Shown: piece after piece, positions 8,751-17,394 of the stretch
Layout of the letters: every line of letters starts with the position of its first letter
Numbering within the stretch: the first letter of the stretch is position 1
Origin: Paenibacillus sp. JJ-100
GTDB lineage: Bacteria > Bacillota > Bacilli > Paenibacillales > Paenibacillaceae
Assembly (NCBI RefSeq): GCF_948329825.1
Contig: NZ_CAOJCM010000001.1
Coordinates: 930,001-994,000 of the forward strand
Direction: 5' to 3'
DNA: 64,000 nt
Notes under the pieces: generated by a model
Told to the model about the DNA's origin: nothing
Database searches by the model: none
What the model saw: the letters and a program-made list of their open reading frames with translations, nothing else
Made by a program: the position numbers and the translations under genes

Positions 8751-10466
8751 ATGAGTTTGACCAATACAGAACATTCATCGTGGTGGAAGAGATCGACGGT
8801 ATATCAGGTATACCCGAAGAGCTTCAACGATACGACTGGATCGGGTACCGGAGACATTCGTGGTTTAACGGAGAAGCTGGATTATTTGCAGCATCTGGGA
8901 ATCGACATTGTCTGGTTGCAGCCGGTATACGTATCTCCACAGCGGGATAACGGATACGATGTTGCGGATTATTATCAAATTAATCCGGAATATGGCACAA
9001 TGGAAGATTTTGATGAATTGCTAGCCGAATTGAAAGCGCGTGATATGAAACTGATGATTGATATTGTTGTGAATCATTCCTCGACCGAACATGAATGGTT
9101 TCAGCAGTCCCGCTCATCCAAAGATAATCCTTATCGGGATTATTACATCTGGAGAGATCCTGCCCCGGATGGAGGCGTACCTAACAACTGGCAATCCAAA
9201 TTCGGTGGCCCTGCCTGGCAATATGATGAACAGACTGGACAGTATTTCTTGACGTTATTTGATAAGACGCAAGCAGACCTCAACTGGGAGAATGAAGAAG
9301 TACGCAAGGCCGTTCGCGATATGATCAAGTTCTGGGCGGAAAAAGGAGTAGACGGTTTCCGTATGGATGTGATCAACCTGATCTCCAAAGATCAGCGTTT
9401 TCCAGATGACGATGGCAGCGTATCACCAGGAGATGGACGCAAGTACTACACAGATGGACCTCGCGTGCACGAGTACATTACTGAAATGTACGATGAGGTA
9501 TTTGGACCTTATAACATGGTCACCGTAGGGGAGATGTCCTCCACGACGCTCGAGCACTGCATACGTTATTCCAAACCGTCTTCACGGGAATTCTCAATGA
9601 CATTTAATTTTCATCACTTGAAGGTCGATTATCCTGATGGGCAGAAGTGGGAGCTGATGCCATATGATTTTGAAGCTTTGAAACAATTGTTCAGTGAATG
9701 GCAGACAGGGATGCAGGCAGGTGGTGGCTGGAATGCTCTGTTTCTGAACAATCATGATCAGCCTCGTGCGTTATCCCGTTTTGCTGATGATGGAGACTAC
9801 CGTTCCGAAAGTGCCAAAATGCTGGCGACAACGCTGCATGGATTACAAGGCACTCCTTATGTCTATCAAGGGGAAGAGATTGGTATGCCTAACCCGGTCT
9901 GGAATGACATCAGTGAATTCCGCGATATCGAATCTACCAATATGTATCGGTTGTTACAGGAAGAACGAGGGAAATCAGCTGAGGAAGCTTTCCGGATCGT
10001 GAAAGAGAGATCCAGGGATAATTCCCGGACACCGATGCAGTGGGATGCGACGGCTAATGCTGGATTCACAACCGGAACCCCTTGGCTCAAGGTGGATGAG
10101 AGGTATCCTACAATTCATGTTCAACAGCAGATGGCAGATCCGGATTCCATCTATCATCATTACCGGAAGTTGATTGCTCTGCGTAAAGAGGTAGATGTTC
10201 TGACAGATGGATTGTATGAACGACTCGATGACGCTCACCCGGAAGTGTTTGCATATGCGCGAACGAATGGCAACGAGACGTTGATTGTGGTTTCAAACTT
10301 CCGTAATCAGAATACTCAATTTGATGTGCCTGTTGCGGTCTGGAACGATCATATTGCGGGCAAATCACCGGAACTACTTATCGGAAATACGGATGTAGAA
10401 CCTGAGTTAACGAAGGAAATCTTGCTTAGTCCTTATGCATCTTATATGTGGTTGATCAAGCAATAA
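8751..10466 (+). CDS. treA: Trehalose-6-phosphate hydrolase (GH13)
   Basis: A 571-aa GH13 enzyme expected to split trehalose-6-phosphate into glucose and glucose-6-phosphate in the cytosol. It is strongly similar to B. subtilis TreA (also called TreC), for example WWKRSTVYQVYPKSFNDTTG and INLISKDQRFP. The triad is Asp206 (GFRMDVI), Glu261 (VGEMSST) and Asp336 (NNHDQPR). The frame is open from 8664, but ATG 8751 is chosen: GGAGG at 8739-8743 is seven bases upstream, and 8664 lies inside the promoter. The trehalose PTS permease gene follows 38 bases later, confirming the substrate. The operon is probably induced by trehalose-6-phosphate through TreR. Confidence 0.95.
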   Translation: MSLTNTEHSSWWKRSTVYQVYPKSFNDTTGSGTGDIRGLTEKLDYLQHLGIDIVWLQPVYVSPQRDNGYDVADYYQINPEYGTMEDFDELLAELKARDMKLMIDIVVNHSSTEHEWFQQSRSSKDNPYRDYYIWRDPAPDGGVPNNWQSKFGGPAWQYDEQTGQYFLTLFDKTQADLNWENEEVRKAVRDMIKFWAEKGVDGFRMDVINLISKDQRFPDDDGSVSPGDGRKYYTDGPRVHEYITEMYDEVFGPYNMVTVGEMSSTTLEHCIRYSKPSSREFSMTFNFHHLKVDYPDGQKWELMPYDFEALKQLFSEWQTGMQAGGGWNALFLNNHDQPRALSRFADDGDYRSESAKMLATTLHGLQGTPYVYQGEEIGMPNPVWNDISEFRDIESTNMYRLLQEERGKSAEEAFRIVKERSRDNSRTPMQWDATANAGFTTGTPWLKVDERYPTIHVQQQMADPDSIYHHYRKLIALRKEVDVLTDGLYERLDDAHPEVFAYARTNGNETLIVVSNFRNQNTQFDVPVAVWNDHIAGKSPELLIGNTDVEPELTKEILLSPYASYMWLIKQ

Positions 10467-10504
10467 CAGATATGCCAACCAACTTTTAAATAGGAAGTGA
10501 CACT

Positions 10505-12460
10505 ATGGCAATTGATAAAAAACAGGTCGAGGAGATCATCCGGGCCGTCGGCGGCAAAGAGAATATCGAAGCAGCAACACATTGCGTCACACGGTTGCGA
10601 TTTGCTCTGTATGACGAGGACAAAGTCGATACGGAGTTGCTCGACCAGAATGATCTAGTCAAAGGGCAGTTCTCCTCCCAAGGCCAATTCCAAGTGGTCA
10701 TCGGTCCAGGTCTCGTGGATAAAGTCTATGATGAGATGATTCAGATTACCGGCGGCGAGCGGTCTTCCAAGGATGATGTGAAGGCAGCCGCAGGTAAAAA
10801 GCAAAATCCGTTACAGCGAGCAATCAAAACGCTCTCGGACATTTTTATTCCCATCTTGCCAGCCATTATTACAGCGGGTCTGTTGCTCGGAATTAACAAC
10901 ATTTTGACAGGCCCCGGCATTTTCTTTGATGGAAAATCATTAGTGGATGTGTACCCAGCGTGGAAAGATCTCGCATCCATTATTAATACGATAGCGAATA
11001 CTGCCTTTACGTTCCTGCCAGCCCTCATCGGTTGGTCAGCGGTGACTAGATTCGGTGGCAGTCCGCTGCTCGGGATTGTGCTAGGTCTCATTCTTGTGCA
11101 TCCCGATCTACTGAGTGCGTACGGTTATGCTGATGCAGTGAACAAAGGTACAGTTCCAACTTGGAATTTGTTTGGTTGGGAGATTGAGAAGATTGGCTAT
11201 CAGGGTCAGGTGCTACCTGTGCTTGTGTCAGCATATCTATTAGCGAAGATGGAGATCTTCCTTAACAAACGGGTACATGACTCGATTAAACTACTGGTTG
11301 TCGCACCCGTTACCTTGCTGGTTACCGGTTTCCTCGCATTTACGATTATAGGGCCGGTTACGTTTGCCATTGCAAACGCCATCACCTCTGGTCTGATCTA
11401 TATTTATGATTCGTATGCTGCGTTGGGAGGTTTGATCTATGGTGGTCTGTATGCATTACTCGTCATTACGGGCATGCACCATACCTTCCTTGCGGTAGAC
11501 GTGCAACTGATTGGTAGTCAGGGAGGTACGTTCCTCTGGCCAATGCTGGCATTATCCAATATTGCGCAGGGTTCCGCAGCACTTGCGATGATGCTGGTTC
11601 TACGTGAGAAGAAAATGAGAGGACTTGCGGCAACTTCATCCGTATCCGCTTTCTTAGGGGTTACGGAGCCAGCAATCTTCGGTGTGAATATCCGCTATCG
11701 ATATCCATTTATCTTCGGTATGGTCGGTTCCGCCATTGGCGGTGTGCTGCTCACGATGAATAACGTTCAAGCTACATCTATTGGTGTAGGAGGCGTCCCT
11801 GGATTCCTGTCCATTTTCCCGAATAAATGGGGTGTATTCTTCATCGGTATGGCGATTGTGCTGATCGTTCCATTCTTGCTGACGGTTGCATTTGGCCGGG
11901 CGAAGCTGAGAAAAGAGGATCGAACCATCTCCACCGAAGCATCTTCTGTTATTTCTGCATCCTCTGCATCTTCTGAAGTAGAAGGAACGAAAACCGCTTC
12001 AGTCGAAGTGATGGCACCCTTGACAGGTCAAGCGGTTCCGTTAGAAGAAGTTCCTGACCCTGCATTTGCTGAAAAGCATATGGGCGAAGGGATAGCGATC
12101 CAGCCTTCAGGCAATCAAGTGGTTGCACCATTTGACGCGCAAGTGGCTCATGTTATCAAGAGTAAACACGCCGTTATTCTGGAACATGCGAGCGGACTGC
12201 AAGTGTTAATTCATGTCGGCATAAATACGGTGTCTCTCAAAGGCGAAGGCTTCTCAATGGTTGTAAATACAGGCGATCGTGTCAGAGCTGGACAGAAGTT
12301 GCTTGAGTTTGATCGTAAAGTCATCGAAGCGGCGGGCCACCCTCTGATTACACCCATTATTATCCCGGATGGCCAGGATATGGTCGAACGGGTTGAGGTG
12401 TTGACAGGGGATGTAACTTCCGGTCAACGTAGCGTTCTGAGAGTTCATTTTAAAGAATAA
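10505..12460 (+). CDS. treP: Trehalose-specific PTS permease EIIBCA
   Basis: A 651-aa membrane protein that imports and phosphorylates trehalose. The EIIB domain is N-terminal (about 1-85, phosphocysteine Cys27 in THCVTRLRF). The EIIC membrane domain spans about 105-475, with clear TreP resemblance (DIFIPILPAIITAGLL, GMHHTFLAVDVQLIG). A glucose-type EIIA domain is fused at the C-terminus (about 495-650) with active His570 in LIHVGINTV. B. subtilis TreP, as I recall it, stops after EIIC and borrows a separate EIIA, so the fusion makes this permease self-contained. AGGAAGTG precedes ATG 10505. It forms a two-gene operon with treA and ends at a strong terminator. Confidence 0.93.
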   Translation: MAIDKKQVEEIIRAVGGKENIEAATHCVTRLRFALYDEDKVDTELLDQNDLVKGQFSSQGQFQVVIGPGLVDKVYDEMIQITGGERSSKDDVKAAAGKKQNPLQRAIKTLSDIFIPILPAIITAGLLLGINNILTGPGIFFDGKSLVDVYPAWKDLASIINTIANTAFTFLPALIGWSAVTRFGGSPLLGIVLGLILVHPDLLSAYGYADAVNKGTVPTWNLFGWEIEKIGYQGQVLPVLVSAYLLAKMEIFLNKRVHDSIKLLVVAPVTLLVTGFLAFTIIGPVTFAIANAITSGLIYIYDSYAALGGLIYGGLYALLVITGMHHTFLAVDVQLIGSQGGTFLWPMLALSNIAQGSAALAMMLVLREKKMRGLAATSSVSAFLGVTEPAIFGVNIRYRYPFIFGMVGSAIGGVLLTMNNVQATSIGVGGVPGFLSIFPNKWGVFFIGMAIVLIVPFLLTVAFGRAKLRKEDRTISTEASSVISASSASSEVEGTKTASVEVMAPLTGQAVPLEEVPDPAFAEKHMGEGIAIQPSGNQVVAPFDAQVAHVIKSKHAVILEHASGLQVLIHVGINTVSLKGEGFSMVVNTGDRVRAGQKLLEFDRKVIEAAGHPLITPIIIPDGQDMVERVEVLTGDVTSGQRSVLRVHFKE

Positions 12461-12479
12461 AAAAATCGAAGTAGAATCT

Positions 12480-12508
12480 AAGGGGCTGTATTTTATACAG
12501 CTCCTTTT
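12480..12508 (+). terminator. Terminator of the treA-treP operon
   Basis: Twelve-base arms AAGGGGCTGTAT and ATACAGCTCCTT (one G-U) with a three-base loop, running into TTTT. Confidence 0.9.
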
Positions 12509-12701
12509 GACGTTAAATGTATTATTTTCCTTAAAAATCATGGTAAAATAGTTTTATGATCAAGAAATACTAATTTTAGAGATCTAACCATTTTAAGGCA
12601 TCCATATCCCGTGTTAATATTTCTCATCTGTCATGCTGATACCAATTCTTACATCATGTGTGGACGAGAATTGTTCCTAGCCAATGAGAAGGAGGAAAAC
12701 C

Positions 12702-13556
12702 ATGACTCGGATAGCGGTGATGGTCATTCACGGACTGGGTATGCAAAAAGAGAATTATGCTGACAAGCTAATCTCTTGTTTGAGCAGACAAATGGATCGC
12801 GTCATGGTGCTGCCAGGGGCTGCGGATCTGATGCTGGATATTGAACCTGTCTTCTGGGCTGACGTGTTTGAAGAGCGGGAAGATGTGTTGTTTCAACAAC
12901 TGGTGCGGTCGCAGGGATTGAACTATCAGACTTTACGTCGTTTTATTATTCATTATCTCGCTGATGCGGTTGCCTATCAACCTGTGGAGAACCAGGGTCA
13001 TAATTATGATGCGGTGCATCGAACATTGAACCGGGCTATGCATGAGCTATCTCGACGGAATGGACCAGAAGCTCCGCTTTGTGTGATCGCCCATAGTCTT
13101 GGTGCAGTGATTGCCAGTAATTTTTTCTATGACCTGCAATTCCCTTCTTCCAGCCGAACCCCCTACATTGTGGATACAAACTCGGCTTTGGAGCGGGGAG
13201 ATACGTTGACCAATTTCTACACATTTGGAACCACTTTGCCATTATGGAGCTTACGTTATGATTATTTTAGTCGGCCGATCCATGTCCCATCCTCTACGGT
13301 TGATCGATACTTCCCGGGGCTGGAAGGAGAATGGATTAATTTTTATGAACGCAATGATATATTAGGTTACCCTTTGCGCCCTATTGACCCAGCCTATGCA
13401 TCTGCGGTGAAAGAGGATATTGAGGTACATGTAGGCGGACCTGTGACGAGTTGGAACCCACTGAGTCATGGGGGGTATTTTACCAGTGAACATATGAATC
13501 GTAGAATTGCTCAAGGACTTGCGCGGACGTGGACTTGGATCAATCGTTCGGTATAA
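12702..13556 (+). CDS. Alpha/beta-hydrolase fold protein of unknown substrate
   Basis: A 284-aa cytosolic protein. The N-terminal strand and oxyanion loop VMVIHGLGMQ and the nucleophile elbow CVIAHSLGAV (Ser132) are typical of lipase- or esterase-like alpha/beta hydrolases. A histidine in WNPLSHGGYF near the end is a candidate catalytic residue. There is no signal peptide or membrane segment. ATG 12702 is chosen over 12684 because AAGGAGG (12689-12695) sits six bases before it. The next gene begins 22 bases downstream, suggesting co-transcription with the cysteine-cluster protein. Substrate is unknown. Confidence 0.75.
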   Translation: MTRIAVMVIHGLGMQKENYADKLISCLSRQMDRVMVLPGAADLMLDIEPVFWADVFEEREDVLFQQLVRSQGLNYQTLRRFIIHYLADAVAYQPVENQGHNYDAVHRTLNRAMHELSRRNGPEAPLCVIAHSLGAVIASNFFYDLQFPSSSRTPYIVDTNSALERGDTLTNFYTFGTTLPLWSLRYDYFSRPIHVPSSTVDRYFPGLEGEWINFYERNDILGYPLRPIDPAYASAVKEDIEVHVGGPVTSWNPLSHGGYFTSEHMNRRIAQGLARTWTWINRSV

Positions 13557-13578
13557 CGTAGATATTGGAGGAGATCAC

Positions 13579-13848
13579 ATGGAATGCAGGGCTGGTTGTG
13601 CCGCATGTTGTATTGCCGTATCCATTTCATCACCAATTCCCGGCATGCCCGAAGGCAAAGCGGCAGGTGAGCGCTGTGTACAGCTAACCGTTGATAATCG
13701 CTGCGGTATTTTCGGGCGAGCCGACCGCCCTGCGGTATGCAGTGATTTGCAAGCCTCAGAGGAAATGTGCGGCATGAACAATCAGGAAGCTTTTCTTATT
13801 TTGACACAGTTAGAGATTCAAACGACGCCAAAAAGTGAGATGACTTGA
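13579..13848 (+). CDS. YkgJ-family cysteine-cluster protein
   Basis: A small 89-aa protein whose N-terminus MECRAGCAACCIAVS carries the CxxxCxxCC cluster of the YkgJ family, thought to bind zinc or an iron-sulfur centre. Further cysteines occur in RCVQL, RCGIF and AVCSDL. The family's role is not established. The in-frame ORF begins at 13507 inside the preceding gene, but ATG 13579 has GGAGGAG at 13567-13573 and begins exactly at the cluster. It probably shares a transcript with the upstream hydrolase. Confidence 0.85.
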   Translation: MECRAGCAACCIAVSISSPIPGMPEGKAAGERCVQLTVDNRCGIFGRADRPAVCSDLQASEEMCGMNNQEAFLILTQLEIQTTPKSEMT

Positions 13849-13921
13849 TAGGGAATATAAAGTTAATTATACTTAATATGGAATCTAATGTAGAAAAATA
13901 ATGTAGATAGGAGATACGGTT

Positions 13922-14125
13922 GTGGACTGGATAAAACGTCTGATCAAGGTCGTTGGTAATATGATGAGTGATCTGTGGATAGGGTCTTATCGCCGCAATT
14001 CGGATTACTATGATGAACAGGCTCCAAGTTCAGAAAATAAACCGAAATATTATGCGTTTGTCATTATAGCCGCTGTAGTGACCGTGGGTATTATCGTTTT
14101 CGTCTATAATCCAAAATACTGGTAG
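13922..14125 (+). CDS. Small single-pass membrane protein
   Basis: A 67-aa protein with an amphipathic, basic N-terminus (MDWIKRLIKVVGNMM) and one clear membrane helix near the C-terminus (YAFVIIAAVVTVGIIVFVY). GTG 13922 is preceded by AGGAG (13909-13913) at eight bases. I do not recognise a family. It ends immediately before a strong terminator shared with the convergent MFS gene. Confidence 0.65.
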   Translation: MDWIKRLIKVVGNMMSDLWIGSYRRNSDYYDEQAPSSENKPKYYAFVIIAAVVTVGIIVFVYNPKYW

Positions 14126-14137
14126 TTTAAGAAAAAT

Positions 14138-14183
14138 AAAGAGGGTATCCTGGTTATGCATCGCATTGTAGGATACCCTCTTT
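14138..14183. terminator. Bidirectional terminator
   Basis: Fourteen-base perfect arms AAAGAGGGTATCCT (14138-14151) and AGGATACCCTCTTT (14170-14183) lie between convergent genes and have A/T flanks on both sides. Confidence 0.88.
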
Positions 14184-14228
14184 GATATACACGATGAAAG
14201 CACCTGCACACTCAACTCCTGATTATGA

Positions 14229-15569
14229 TTACGTGCTTCCTATACTAACTGCGGTAAGCTTAGGCTCTTTGAACATATAGAAGTACATTAGAGATGAGAT
14301 CACATAGAGGCTGCCTGTAATGCTGAAGGTGATCGCGTAGCCCCAATAGGTTCCATATGTGGTCACCAGATAAGACTGCACAGGTCCCATGGTGGCCCAT
14401 CCAATCATAAATGCGGTTTGCATCATGGAATTGGCAATCCCACGGCGTTTGTCCGATATTCGGTCAACCAATATGGCGGAATGGATTGGGTTGGCAGCAT
14501 TCATCAATGCTTGTCTAAATAAAAAACTGATCGATGCAATGATCAACAGATTCGTAAAACCTGTTAATAACAGGAAAGGTAGTGACAGGACCTGAAAAAT
14601 GACAACGGCTCTTACACTACCCACTTTGGCTGCTAGAGTCGGGCCAATCAGCATGGAGACGATGGTCATAATCTGCCCAAGTGCAATGAGGAAGCTCATG
14701 CCGCTTAGAGATACTGTGAAGCGATTAGTGAAATACAGATTAAGATAAGGCACTACCAGTCCAGAGCCCAGTCCGATCAGCAGTTGTGTGACCACAAACT
14801 GACCGATGAGTTTTGTATCTCGTGTTTTAACGGATGTATCTTGATCTGTCGACATCATGGATTGTCGTTGTGTAGATGCCTCTTCCTTAACTTTCTGAAG
14901 CTTAGGATCAAGCTGAACCTGTGATTGTTCCGAGGAACTGTCGCTAATAGTCTGGGACACCGCTCTTTCAGTTACAAAAAGCAGCGGGATAAATGCAGCA
15001 AGTGTTGCTGCACCGCCCATAAACAGGACCATTTGCAATCCGCTGACTTTGGCTACTCCCAAGGAGTGAAGTAAGTCAGCCAGTATACCACCCCCAAGGC
15101 TGCCAAGAACCTGTGAGGCTAGAACCAGTGAGGAGTAGTAACTGAACATTTTGAGGCGTTCTCTTTTATTGACGTTCTCTGCGAGATAGGGAATGGCTAG
15201 CACCTGAAACACACCAGCGAACAGGCCGGAAAATACAGCAAACCAGAGCAATCCGCTGGCAGCATAGTCGAAAGAGCGACCGATGAGAAATGCTCCGCTC
15301 AATAGCGCCCCGATAATTAGCAGTTTTTTACGGCTGAACTTGTCACCGCTCAATCCAATAGGAATAAACATGATGGCTGTAGCGAGAGATTGGATACTAA
15401 CAATCTGGCCATTCATCGTGTCATCGTAACCCAGGCCCTGAATGTATAGATTGTATAGGACAGAGAACATACCGTTTCCGATCTGATATAGCAGACTTGC
15501 CAGAAAGAAGAGTTGAATATTGCGAGACCATCCGCGGATTTCAACCTGTATCTGTCGTAATGCTCTCAA
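14229..15569 (-). CDS. MFS transporter, probable efflux carrier
   Basis: A 446-aa major facilitator with about 12 membrane helices and a long polar central loop (about residues 205-255). The loop between helices 2 and 3 (GLSGDKFSRKKLL) is an MFS motif-A-like sequence. No substrate can be assigned. The start is TTG 15569, with GGAGGG six bases upstream on the minus strand. It is followed on the same strand, upstream, by a DUF1275 gene with a 99-base gap; the two could be co-transcribed. Confidence 0.85.
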   Translation of the reverse strand: MRALRQIQVEIRGWSRNIQLFFLASLLYQIGNGMFSVLYNLYIQGLGYDDTMNGQIVSIQSLATAIMFIPIGLSGDKFSRKKLLIIGALLSGAFLIGRSFDYAASGLLWFAVFSGLFAGVFQVLAIPYLAENVNKRERLKMFSYYSSLVLASQVLGSLGGGILADLLHSLGVAKVSGLQMVLFMGGAATLAAFIPLLFVTERAVSQTISDSSSEQSQVQLDPKLQKVKEEASTQRQSMMSTDQDTSVKTRDTKLIGQFVVTQLLIGLGSGLVVPYLNLYFTNRFTVSLSGMSFLIALGQIMTIVSMLIGPTLAAKVGSVRAVVIFQVLSLPFLLLTGFTNLLIIASISFLFRQALMNAANPIHSAILVDRISDKRRGIANSMMQTAFMIGWATMGPVQSYLVTTYGTYWGYAITFSITGSLYVISSLMYFYMFKEPKLTAVSIGST

Positions 15570-15668
15570 GTGATTCCCTCCAGTCTGCCTTTGCAGTGAT
15601 ACTAGTGTAACAGGAAAGGCAGATTTTCGGAAGAATTGACCAGTGTTTATTTTTAGCTAACTGCTGTG

Positions 15669-16379
15669 TTAAGCATCCGTTTTCCCCCAAGAAGCAAATC
15701 TTGCTTGAAGTGTAACCCCCGCGATGATGAGTACTGGAATCCAAACTGCAATGGAGGGCACATGATGAAAAAGGAGTGCAGCCAGAATCACCCCGCCCAG
15801 ATAAATCATTACTGCCCCTGCCCGAAGGTAAGCGTCGGTAGGCAGTTCCTTGAATAAAGAACGGATAGTGGCATGTCTTAACCGATGCAGAATGCTTACA
15901 GTATCTTCAATGACTGCTGCTAGGTTATTGGTGAGTACGGTAGTCGAAATTCCAGCGATACCGATGCGCCGGGCAGCTGTTGTCTGCATTCCCATGGCAA
16001 TCGCCAAGAGTACGATTAAGAAATAGGATATTTGATCAGCGATTGGACTGATCATCAGGATAGCAAAAACAAGCAGCAGTATGCTTTCGAGGGTGAGAAC
16101 AGCGGTGACTCGTACTGACCAACCATTTTTGCTTCTGACCTGTCCAAGGATATGTGCTGCTAAGGCGTTACCTGCAATAAAACCGGCGAGTGCAAGAAGG
16201 GCCCGAAATATTACAAATTCCTGAGCACGAGCAATAGCAATGCCAAGCAGCACGATGTTGCCTGTCATGTTGGCTGTAAGTACGTGACCCAGTCCGAGAT
16301 ATCCGAGCACATCAACCATGCCCCCTGACATACAGAGCAGTAACGTAGCGTATTTCTGGAGGTGAGTATGCATCATCAT
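15669..16379 (-). CDS. DUF1275 (YoaK-type) membrane protein
   Basis: A roughly 236-aa integral membrane protein. The signature SGGMVDVLGYLGLGHVLTAN followed by MTGNIVLLG is diagnostic for DUF1275, with about six helices in all. Function is unknown for the family. Three consecutive ATGs (16379, 16376, 16373) sit just after AAAGGA; the third has the best spacing, so the exact start is uncertain by two codons. The frame extends to TTG 16394 without a ribosome binding site. It is divergent from relP. Confidence 0.88.
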   Translation of the reverse strand: MMMHTHLQKYATLLLCMSGGMVDVLGYLGLGHVLTANMTGNIVLLGIAIARAQEFVIFRALLALAGFIAGNALAAHILGQVRSKNGWSVRVTAVLTLESILLLVFAILMISPIADQISYFLIVLLAIAMGMQTTAARRIGIAGISTTVLTNNLAAVIEDTVSILHRLRHATIRSLFKELPTDAYLRAGAVMIYLGGVILAALLFHHVPSIAVWIPVLIIAGVTLQARFASWGKTDA

Positions 16380-16501
16380 TTCCTTTCTTTTCAAAAAAAA
16401 TAGCTTCTCCAGTATACAGCTATAGTGCCACCTTCTTCAAAATCACATTCAAACTGTACAGTAATCAGCTCTGTAAATTCGTTTATTTGTGTTAGATGTT
16501 T

Positions 16502-16507
16502 TATAAT
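16502..16507 (+). promoter_or_regulatory. Putative -10 element for relP
   Basis: A perfect TATAAT in the sequence TTTTATAATG lies about 95 bases before the preferred relP start. The -35 region is poor, so the promoter may depend on another factor. The element lies within the longest open frame, which argues against the upstream ATGs at 16496 and 16511. Confidence 0.35.
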
Positions 16508-16600
16508 GATATGGAAGACATGTGGCAAGACAACTGTCACTATGAAGTGATACAGTTCAATAAACAAATTCAAGACGCGTCAGAAGAAAGGAAGAAATTG

Positions 16601-17350
16601 ATGATGAATGCCCCACATCCGATTGACCAGTTCAAGAAATTCAAATATGAAATTACACGATTTATGATGATTTATAAGTTTGCGCTGGATCAGATGGAAA
16701 CGAGAATAGAGGTCTTGAAAGAGGAATTTCAGTCCCTTCATGACTATAGTCCAATCGAGCATACCAAGTCGAGATTGAAGTCTCCTGAGAGCATTATGAA
16801 CAAAATGTTCCGTAAAAACCACGAGTTGACGTTTGAAAGTATCAAAGAAAATATTAAAGACATCGCCGGTGTACGGATTACATGTTCTTTTCTTTCGGAT
16901 ATTTATCGCATCAAGGACATGTTGTGTAATCAAAGTGATTTACGTGTGCTGGAAGTGAAAGACTATATTGAAAATCCAAAACCGAACGGTTATCAAAGCT
17001 TGCATCTGCTTGTTGAAGTTCCAGTATACATGTCTAATGGCGAGGAACGTGCCTGTGTAGAAATTCAGATTCGTACGATCGCTATGGATTTCTGGGCGAG
17101 TCTGGAACATAAAATCTTTTATAAATACAACAAAGATGTTCCGGAACATCTGACAAGAGAATTGAAGAATGCCGCGGATTCTGCCAATGCACTAGATCAT
17201 CAGATGGAGCGACTGCACCGGGAAATCCAGGAAATCAAGGACGCGGATAACGAGCGGGATGAAGAGGAGCTACGCCGGATTATTATTAATAATCAACAGT
17301 TCACCTTACCTAACAACCTGCTCAGATTGCTTGGAGATGGAGAAAATTAA
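16601..17350 (+). CDS. relP: Small alarmone synthetase RelP (GTP pyrophosphokinase)
   Basis: A 249-aa RelA/SpoT-type synthetase close to B. subtilis YwaC/RelP: MIYKFALDQMETRIEVL, then SPIEHTKSRLKSPESI, DIAGVRITCSFLSDIYRI, NPKPNGYQSLHLLVEVP and VEIQIRTIAMDFWASLEHK. It transfers pyrophosphate from ATP to GDP or GTP to make (p)ppGpp. It has no hydrolase (HD), TGS or ACT domain, as expected. The frame is open from 16496, but ATG 16601 has AAGGAAG seven bases upstream and matches the length of YwaC. In B. subtilis the gene is induced by cell-envelope stress through ECF sigma factors; no clear ECF motif is visible here. The next gene follows after 44 bases. Confidence 0.92.
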   Translation: MMNAPHPIDQFKKFKYEITRFMMIYKFALDQMETRIEVLKEEFQSLHDYSPIEHTKSRLKSPESIMNKMFRKNHELTFESIKENIKDIAGVRITCSFLSDIYRIKDMLCNQSDLRVLEVKDYIENPKPNGYQSLHLLVEVPVYMSNGEERACVEIQIRTIAMDFWASLEHKIFYKYNKDVPEHLTRELKNAADSANALDHQMERLHREIQEIKDADNERDEEELRRIIINNQQFTLPNNLLRLLGDGEN

Positions 17351-17394
17351 GGACAACGATTACAGCATGATTGGAAGAAAGAGGAACTGTTTTG

